NCBI RefSeq assembly: GCF_001613225.1
Contig: NZ_BDBY01000170.1
Span: 1-42,444 of the forward strand
DNA from: Nocardia pseudovaccinii NBRC 100343
Lineage (GTDB): Bacteria; Actinomycetota; Actinomycetes; Mycobacteriales; Mycobacteriaceae
Direction of reading: 5' to 3'
Length of the DNA: 42,444 bases
Shown here: piece after piece, positions 11,064 through 17,900 of the stretch
Position numbering within the stretch: position 1 is the first letter of the stretch
How the letters are laid out: each line of letters starts with the position of its first letter
The notes under the pieces: model-generated
Databases searched by the model: none
What the model was told of the DNA's origin: nothing
The model's input: only the letters and a program-made list of their open reading frames with translations
Translations under genes and position numbers: made by a program

Positions 11064-11960
11064 ATGGCACGGGTGCTGATCTGGCTGCGGAACAATATCG
11101 ACGGACTCGTCGCTCTGGTTCTCGCGGTCATCTTCGGTGTGATCTCGCTGATCGATATCGGCTTCTTCGATTCGGATCTGATCAACGCGGTCATCCTGCT
11201 GGTGCTCGGTCTGCTGGCCACCACGCTGCTGCGTGATCGGCACTTGTCGGCCAAGGCCATTCGCGATACGACCTCGGTGCAGTTGCTCTACGGTCCCGAG
11301 ATCGGGCATGCGCATACACTGGCCCGGCGCGGTACCGAACAGTGGCTTTTCAAGGGCGGCACCGGAACCTACCTGCGCGCGGTGACGCTGCGGGAGTGCG
11401 TGGAGAACGCGCGCCGCGAACAGCGTCCGCTGCGGATCCAGGTGGAGGTGCTGGATCCGACCAATGAACAACTGTGCAAGACCTACGCGCAGTTCCGCTC
11501 CTCGCTGGTGCCCGAGGCCGACCGCACCGGCGAATTGTGGACCACCGAGCGGACCCGCAAGGAGTCCTTCGCGACGGTGCTCGCGGCCTGCTGGTACCGG
11601 CAGCGATTCACCTTCCTGACCATCGATGTCGGACTCTCGATGGTGATGACGACCTTCCGATGGGACCTCTCGTCGAGTTGCGTCATTGTCACACAGGACA
11701 ATCCGAACACTCCTGCCCTGATGTTCGAACGGGACAAGCCCTACTACCGGGACTTCAACCGCGAGCTCGTGGCCAGTTTCAAGCAGGCCAGACAGGTGCC
11801 GCTGAGCCGGAGCGAGGAACTCGCGCTCGCCGACGAACCGTCGGTCGATCAGACTCGTGCGCTGTTCGATCTGCTCGGTCTCGCGCTACCGGCGTCCTAT
11901 ACCGATCGCGATGTCGCCGATATCGTGCGACGCGCACTGCAGCCGAGGAATCCGTACTGA
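11064..11960 (+). CDS. Membrane-anchored protein of unknown function (2TM plus cytosolic domain)
   Basis: I do not recognise this 298-residue protein with certainty. Two adjacent membrane helices (about 14-34 and 39-56) precede a soluble cytoplasmic domain. That domain has a striking block FKGGTGTYLRAV (96-107), then VEVLDPTNEQLCKTYAQFR (128-145). Such GGTG...LRAVTL / LDP...LC..YA patterns recall catalytically dead phospholipase-D-like domains, but no HKD motif is present. The shape, two helices plus a sensor or effector domain, resembles membrane effectors of bacterial conflict systems. The next two genes follow with zero gap and with overlap, so the three form one operon. Function unknown. 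Confidence 0.6.
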   Translation: MARVLIWLRNNIDGLVALVLAVIFGVISLIDIGFFDSDLINAVILLVLGLLATTLLRDRHLSAKAIRDTTSVQLLYGPEIGHAHTLARRGTEQWLFKGGTGTYLRAVTLRECVENARREQRPLRIQVEVLDPTNEQLCKTYAQFRSSLVPEADRTGELWTTERTRKESFATVLAACWYRQRFTFLTIDVGLSMVMTTFRWDLSSSCVIVTQDNPNTPALMFERDKPYYRDFNRELVASFKQARQVPLSRSEELALADEPSVDQTRALFDLLGLALPASYTDRDVADIVRRALQPRNPY

Positions 11961-12647
11961 ATGAACGACTATGCCCGACTACGAACGCTGATCAGCTCCG
12001 ATGCGGCGGGGCCCGCGGTGCGGCGCTGGGCTCGTGATTTCATGACAAGAGTGCTCGACGGTCGCACCGAGATCGGCGCGGTTCGGCATCCGTTGGGTTT
12101 CTTGTGTTTTCCCGCGTGGCGCGACGGCGGACTCGGCGTCTGCGTGCACGTCTGGACCGATGGGCTGCGGTCGTGTCCGACGACTTCGGCGATGCACGCG
12201 CACAGCTGGGATCTGCTCAGCGTGGTCTTGTACGGCGAGGTCGGCAACGAGATACTCGACGTGGAGAGCTCTGCGGACCGGGCAACCCATCGCATCTTCG
12301 AAATCCATAGTGGCGCCGACGGTGATGTGGTGCGTGCGACCGAGCGTATGGTCCGCTATCGCATCCGATCCAGTGAGCACTTCCGTGCGGGCGAGGTATA
12401 CACCCTGCCACACGGGGTATTTCACCTCTCCGATGTGCGGGGCGAGGCGGCCACCGTGGTGCTCGGCGAGGTTCGTCGTGGCCGACCGGACCGATCCCTC
12501 GGCACTCTGGCCACCGCAGACCACTGGGTGCACCGAACCAGTTGCACTCCGAGCGAAACCAGGCGCGCCGCGCAAACGGTGCTGGACCACCTGCAGGACC
12601 CCACCCTGCCGGAACAACTGGAGGACCGATGCGAGCAGGCGACGTAG
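11961..12647 (+). CDS. Cupin-fold protein
   Basis: A 228-residue protein with a single cupin barrel. The metal-site pattern is visible as MHAHSWDLLSVVLYGE (His79 and His81), with GEVYTLPHGVFHLSDV (His151 and His155) in the second cupin motif. It might be a cysteine-dioxygenase-like or non-catalytic sugar/nucleotide-binding cupin; the sequence does not decide. Its ATG follows the stop of the 2TM gene with no gap, and its 3' end overlaps the phosphatase gene by 19 bases. The fixed order implies that the three proteins work together. Confidence 0.65.
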   Translation: MNDYARLRTLISSDAAGPAVRRWARDFMTRVLDGRTEIGAVRHPLGFLCFPAWRDGGLGVCVHVWTDGLRSCPTTSAMHAHSWDLLSVVLYGEVGNEILDVESSADRATHRIFEIHSGADGDVVRATERMVRYRIRSSEHFRAGEVYTLPHGVFHLSDVRGEAATVVLGEVRRGRPDRSLGTLATADHWVHRTSCTPSETRRAAQTVLDHLQDPTLPEQLEDRCEQAT

Positions 12648-13555
12648 CGAACCTATTGCTGTCACCGGATGGTCCGACGTCGGCCGATCCGGATCCGATC
12701 AGCGCCTTCGACCGGCTGGCCACCGTCCTGACGACCGCTGCCGAGGTGGCCAGGGCGGCGGTGATCGAGGCGGGTCGGGCGATCCGGGAGGGTCTGGCCG
12801 GATCGGTCACCGTCCGTACCAAGGACGCCAGCGGCGATCTGGTCACCGACCTGGACCTGCGCGCGGAACATATCATCGTCGGTCATATCCGCCGCGCCTT
12901 CCCGCACCATCGCATCCTCGCCGAGGAATCCGGGCTCCAGGGTGTCGACGATTCCTGGTGCTGGGTCGTCGATCCGCTCGACGGCACCAATAACATCGCC
13001 ATCGGCCTGCCCGTCTGCACAATCGGTATCGCTCTGTGCCACAACGGAATTCCGATGCTCGGTATCGTCCACGAACCGTTGGCCGACCGCACCTGGTCCG
13101 CCGTGCGCGGGTCCGGCGCTACCGGGCCGGACGGCCCGCTCTGGCGGCCGCCGCACCGGTCCTCCGAATCCGCTCCGACCCTGGCCTGGCTGCAGGGCTA
13201 TCCGGTGACTCGTACCGACAGCACGGCACGCGGCCTGCGCCTGGCCCTGGAATCCGGTTCCCGTCGCCTGATCCAACTGTGGTCTCCGCTGCTGTGCTGG
13301 GTCATGCTGAGCCGCGGTGATATCGACGGATTCGTCGGCTACCGAGCCGGTTTGGTCGACCTGCCCGCGGGCACCCTGCTGGCCCGTGAATCCGGGATCC
13401 ACATCACCGATTTCGACGGCGCACCGCTCAACGATCACCTCGACCTCCCCCGCGGCGAAGTGAACTTCATTGCCGCCAGCGCCGAAATGCTGCCGGAGCT
13501 GGCTTTGCTGGTGAAGACCGCCGCCGAGGTGAGTGTGACGGGCCTGCCGGGCTGA
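12629..13555 (+). CDS. Inositol monophosphatase family phosphatase
   Basis: A 308-residue Mg-dependent phosphatase of the IMPase/CysQ/FBPase superfamily. The metal ligands are intact: GDLVTDLD (about 69-76), AEES (Glu99/Glu100), DPLDGT (115-120), and LVDLPAG with Asp244 in place of the usual WDxAAG. Substrates in this family include inositol phosphates, histidinol phosphate, 3'-phosphoadenosine phosphates and fructose bisphosphate; none can be picked here. The N-terminal ~30 residues are extra. The ATG is preceded by CTGGAGG and overlaps the cupin gene. Because the operon starts with a membrane protein, a role in turning over a phosphorylated signal or ligand is a reasonable guess, not a finding. 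Confidence 0.8.
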   Translation: MRAGDVANLLLSPDGPTSADPDPISAFDRLATVLTTAAEVARAAVIEAGRAIREGLAGSVTVRTKDASGDLVTDLDLRAEHIIVGHIRRAFPHHRILAEESGLQGVDDSWCWVVDPLDGTNNIAIGLPVCTIGIALCHNGIPMLGIVHEPLADRTWSAVRGSGATGPDGPLWRPPHRSSESAPTLAWLQGYPVTRTDSTARGLRLALESGSRRLIQLWSPLLCWVMLSRGDIDGFVGYRAGLVDLPAGTLLARESGIHITDFDGAPLNDHLDLPRGEVNFIAASAEMLPELALLVKTAAEVSVTGLPG

Positions 13556-13568
13556 GGGGCGATCCCAC

Positions 13569-14840
13569 CTATCCGGTCGCCAGCAGCGCAGCGACAGCAC
13601 CGGTCGTAGCGACGACCGCGAGCCCCAGCCCGGTGAGCACGAACCGCGGCATCGGCACCCGAACACCATGGGTGCGGCAGAACTCCAGGCACAGCAGCGT
13701 CGCCAGTGACGCCCATGGCGTCACGATCGGCCCGACATTGGTGCCGATGAGCAGGGCCAGCAACTGATTTCGATTCTCCTCGGACACCACAGCCTCACCT
13801 GCGGTGTAAGCCGGAAGATTGTTGGCCACATTGGACAATCCGGCCCCGGCGCCCGCCGCACGGTACGCCCCGACCACTCCGGAATCGTGCCCGATCAGCG
13901 CATGCATGACATCGGCGAGCCCGAACCGGCTCAATGTCGGCACCACCAGGAACAACCCGACCACGAAAACCAGCAACTGCCACGGGATCAGCGTTAGTCG
14001 CAGCGATGCGCGGTCGAAGATCGCGAAGGCGCCCACGGCGATCGCGGCAGCCAGGGTGGCGGCGATACCGATCCGATCACCCACGAACGGGATCGCGAGA
14101 ATGAACAGCAGACACGCTCCTGCCGTCGTGTAGAGCAGCGTGCGCTCCCTGGCGTTCTCCGGACGAACCGGCTCCGGCGGTATGTACCGATCGGTTTCAC
14201 GTCGGCCGCGCCGCCAATACCAGACCCAGAGGCACACCATGGTCGCCGTGATCGATACGAGCTGCGGCGCCCACATCCGTGCCGCGAAATCCGTGGCGCG
14301 CAGCGCAACCCGGTCGGCGGCGAGCAGATTGGTGAGATTCGAGACCGGAAGCAGCAGGCTCGCGGTATTGGCCAGCCAGAGCGTGGTCATCGCCAGCGGC
14401 AGCGGCGGAATGCGAGCCGGTACCGCCAGCGCGAGCATGACCGGAGTCAGCAATACCGCAGTGGTATCGAGATTGAGCAATATCGTCGTCGCCGAAGCGA
14501 AAAGCACGCAGAGCAGGAACAACGCCGGATAGTAGCCGCGCCCGAGGATGGCCAGGCGGTGCGCGATCACATCGAACACTTTCGCCTGCCGCGTCAGCTC
14601 CGCGAGAATGATCACACTGCACAGGAACAGCAGCAGTGGCCCGATCCTGCGCATATTGTCGGCGGCCTCGGCGCGCGGCAGCAATCCGGTCGCCACACAC
14701 AGCAGTCCGGCCGCGAACAGTCCGAGCCGGACCCAATCCAGCGTGCTCAGCCCCCATCTCGGCGGCGCGGACACCAGGGCACTCGACGGCGGGTTCTCCG
14801 CGGCGTAATCGACCTGTTGTTCGGACACATTCCCCATCAT
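13569..14840 (-). CDS. SLC13/ArsB-like anion permease
   Basis: A polytopic membrane protein of about 423 residues with roughly 11 hydrophobic segments. It fits the ion transporter superfamily that includes ArsB and SLC13 (DASS) carriers. Typical features are the repeated hairpin regions: LLNLDTTAVLLTPVMLALA with LANTASLLLPVSNLTNLLA in the first half, and GLSNVANNLPAYTAGEAVV with LIGTNVGPIVTPWASLATLL in the second. The substrate could be arsenite, dicarboxylate or sulfate; no ars gene is nearby. The start is uncertain: ATG at 14840 or 14837, or GTG at 14828. The frame is open to 14924 but would nearly meet the TIR gene. Convergent with the IMPase gene (13-base gap) and divergent from the TIR-NACHT gene. 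Confidence 0.8.
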   Translation of the reverse strand: MMGNVSEQQVDYAAENPPSSALVSAPPRWGLSTLDWVRLGLFAAGLLCVATGLLPRAEAADNMRRIGPLLLFLCSVIILAELTRQAKVFDVIAHRLAILGRGYYPALFLLCVLFASATTILLNLDTTAVLLTPVMLALAVPARIPPLPLAMTTLWLANTASLLLPVSNLTNLLAADRVALRATDFAARMWAPQLVSITATMVCLWVWYWRRGRRETDRYIPPEPVRPENARERTLLYTTAGACLLFILAIPFVGDRIGIAATLAAAIAVGAFAIFDRASLRLTLIPWQLLVFVVGLFLVVPTLSRFGLADVMHALIGHDSGVVGAYRAAGAGAGLSNVANNLPAYTAGEAVVSEENRNQLLALLIGTNVGPIVTPWASLATLLCLEFCRTHGVRVPMPRFVLTGLGLAVVATTGAVAALLATG

Positions 14841-14933
14841 GCAGCATATCGGCTGCGGCTCTTCCGCATTCGGTAAGCGTCGTAATGATCTTCTGCCGTT
14901 TGGCGTGGCGACCCATCGGGGCATACTGATGCT

Positions 14934-17900
14934 GTGACTTCGGGCGGGCGGCGGGACTTCTTCATCAGCTATTCACCGGCCGACGAGCGATGGGCCACCT
15001 GGTTGGCCTGGCAGTTGGAGACCGCGGGTTACCGCACCCTCATCCAGGCCTGGGATTTCGTCCCCGGCACCAATTTCATCGATTTCATGGATCGCGGTGT
15101 GCGTGATTCGGCGGTGGTGCTGGTGGTGCTGTCGGAGAACTATCTCGGTTCCTACTACGGAACCATGGAATGGCAGGCGGCCTACCGCACCGATCCGGGC
15201 AAGCTGATGCCGGTGCGCATCGCCGAATGCACGCTCGAGGGCCTGCTCGCCACCATTACCTATCTCGACCTGGTGCGGGTGGCCACCGCCGAGGAGGCGC
15301 GCCGAATCCTTTTGGAGCGGGTCGGACATTCGCTCGCGGGGCGGGCCAAGCCGCCGTCGGAACCGGGATTTCCGCACGATGGCCCGGACCGGTTCGCCGT
15401 CGAAACCATCACGGACACACCCGAATCCGTGCTGCCGCGGCGCACACCGGTTGTGGCTCCTGCGTTCCCGGGCGCCACCGATCGTGCGGAACCGCGTACC
15501 AGCGTCTCGGTGCTGCATGTCGCGGGTCCACGCTTCGGTCGTGGGCTGCTCGCACCGGACGAGCCGGGCACCGCGGCCGAACTGCAGGCGCGCATCCACG
15601 CCAATGTGACCCATCTGGTGAATCAGGGTGTGGCCAAACCGGATTTGATCGTGGTGTCCGGGGATATGACCGAATCCGGCCGCCCGCGCGAGGTCGACGA
15701 GGCGCTGACGTTCCTGAGCGGATTGCGTACGCTGCTCGGCCTCGGTCCGGAGCGACTGATCGTGGTGCCCGGCAATCATGATGTCTCCAAACCGGCCTGC
15801 CACGCGTACTTCCTGAGCTGCGAGGCTCGCGATCGCAAACCGCAGCCGCCGTATTTCCCGAAGCTCGAGCAGTACGCACGGATGTTCGGCGCGCTGTATC
15901 AGGGGTTGGATCACCTCGTCTTCGATATCGGACAGCCATGGACATTGTTCCCGATTCCCGAATTGCGGGTGGTGGTCGCCGGTTTGAACTCGACCATGGC
16001 CGCGACCCATCTGCCCGAGGACGATTACGGCCGGATCGGCGAACCGCAGGCGTCCTGGTTCGCCGAGCGGCTGCGCCCGTTCGAGGAGAACGGTTGGTTG
16101 CGCATCGGTGTCGTCCGGCACGATCCGCTGCCCGGCGCGGGCACGCCTGCTCATGATCCGGACCTGCTGCGCGACGCCGATACGCTGTCCCGGATGCTCG
16201 GCGCCCGGTTGAACCTGCTGCTGCACGGTCCGGGACCCGGTGGTCCGCATCTGGATCGGCTCGACGACACGCTGCCCGTCCTGCCCGCCGCCGCTGCGGG
16301 CCGCGACGAGATCATCCAGCTCACCGCCGCGGGACTGGCCCGGTTCTCCGGACGCGGTGAGTCCACCGCGCAACTCGAATTCGATTGGCTGAAGGTGACC
16401 GCAGCGCTGCCGACGGCCAAACAGCCCGAACTCCTCGGACCGGACGAGCCCGAACTCCCGGAACCGCCCCCGGAAGCTCCGGCCGTCGATCCGCATGGGC
16501 GGCTGCTCGAGCGCGTCGCCGAGGTGTGCGAAACCCGCTATCCCGGTGCGAAAGTCCGGCGCGTCGAGGTGGAGCCGCCGCATCTGCTGATCACCAGGGA
16601 GGACGACGAGGTCATCGCCCAATGGCGCGTCGGCGTGCACGTCGGTGATATGACCAGGCAGGTGGTGGAGGACTTCCTCGGCCACGATCCGGAATACGGT
16701 TCCGAACTCGTGTATCGCGGTGCGGCGCCGCCGCGTTCGCTGCGCGAGGAGGCGGCCAGCCACGGTCTGCGGGTGCGCAGCTTCACCGAATTCCAGGGTC
16801 TGCTCGATCTGGATGACTACCTCATGCACCAGGCCGCGCGGTTGCGCGCGGACCGCACCTATCCGCCGGATCTGTATGTGCCGCAGCGCTTCCGGATCCT
16901 CGAACACGGCGACCAGCAGATCCGCGACGATCTGGTCGGCGAACTGATGAAGGTGATCGCGGCCGACCACGGCCGATTCATTCTGATACTCGGTGATTTC
17001 GGTCGTGGGAAAACCTTCGCGCTACGCGAGTTGGCCCGCCGCATCACCGAAACCATGCCCGCGCTGATTCCGATCCTGATCGACCTGCGGGCCCTGGACA
17101 AAACCCATTCGGTGGACGGTCTGGTCGCCGCGCACCTGGCCAATCACGGCGAGGATCGGATCGATCTGAAGGCTCTGCACTACATGCTGCGCGAGGGGCG
17201 GGTGGTGTTGCTGTTCGACGGCTTCGACGAGCTCGTCACCCGGATCAGCTACGACTTCGCCGCCGACCATCTCGAAACCCTGCTGCAGGCCGCCGTCGGC
17301 AAAGCCAAGATCATCGTGGCCAGCCGCACCCAGCACTTCGAATCTCGCGCCCAGGTGCTGACCGCTCTCGGCGAACGCGTCGGTCTGCTGCAGGATCGGC
17401 GCATCGTGGGCATCGAGGATTTCGCCCCAGCACAGATCCACGCCTTCCTGACCAACCGATACGGCGGCGACATCCGCCGCGCGGACGCCAGAATGGGGTT
17501 GATCACCGGTATCGAGGATCTGCTCGGACTGGCACAGAACCCCAGGATGCTGGGGTTCATCGCCGATCTGGACGAGCGGCGGCTACGGGCCGCGGCGGGC
17601 GCGAAACAGGCGGTGGGTCCGGCCGGACTGTACCGGGAAATTCTGGAGTCCTGGCTGACCTACGAGGCCGACCGCACCGCGGGCGTGGCCGGCGCGCTGC
17701 CCGGGCTGCGCCTGCACGAATTGTGGCTCGGTGTCACGGCATTCGCGCTACGCGTCTGGGAAACCGGCGAGCCCTATCTGCGGCTGTCCGAATTGACGGA
17801 GGTGGCAGCGGGTTTGGCCGAGCTGACCGGATCGAGTCGAATGTCGGTGCAGCAGTCGGCGCACGCCATCGGCTCCGGTAGCCTGCTGGTGCGCACCGAG

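Noticed and set aside
11064..11960. Calling the 2TM protein an active phospholipase-D nuclease or a CBASS effector
   Set aside because: No HKD motif is present, and no cyclic-nucleotide synthase gene accompanies it, so neither can be supported.
13569..14840. Arsenite efflux pump (arsB)
   Set aside because: The fold fits the broader ArsB/SLC13 superfamily, but there is no arsR, arsC or arsA near and no substrate-specific motif that I can name.
14973..16970. 665-codon minus-strand frame opposite the TIR-NACHT gene
   Set aside because: No ribosome binding site or motif; the plus strand carries continuous recognisable domains.
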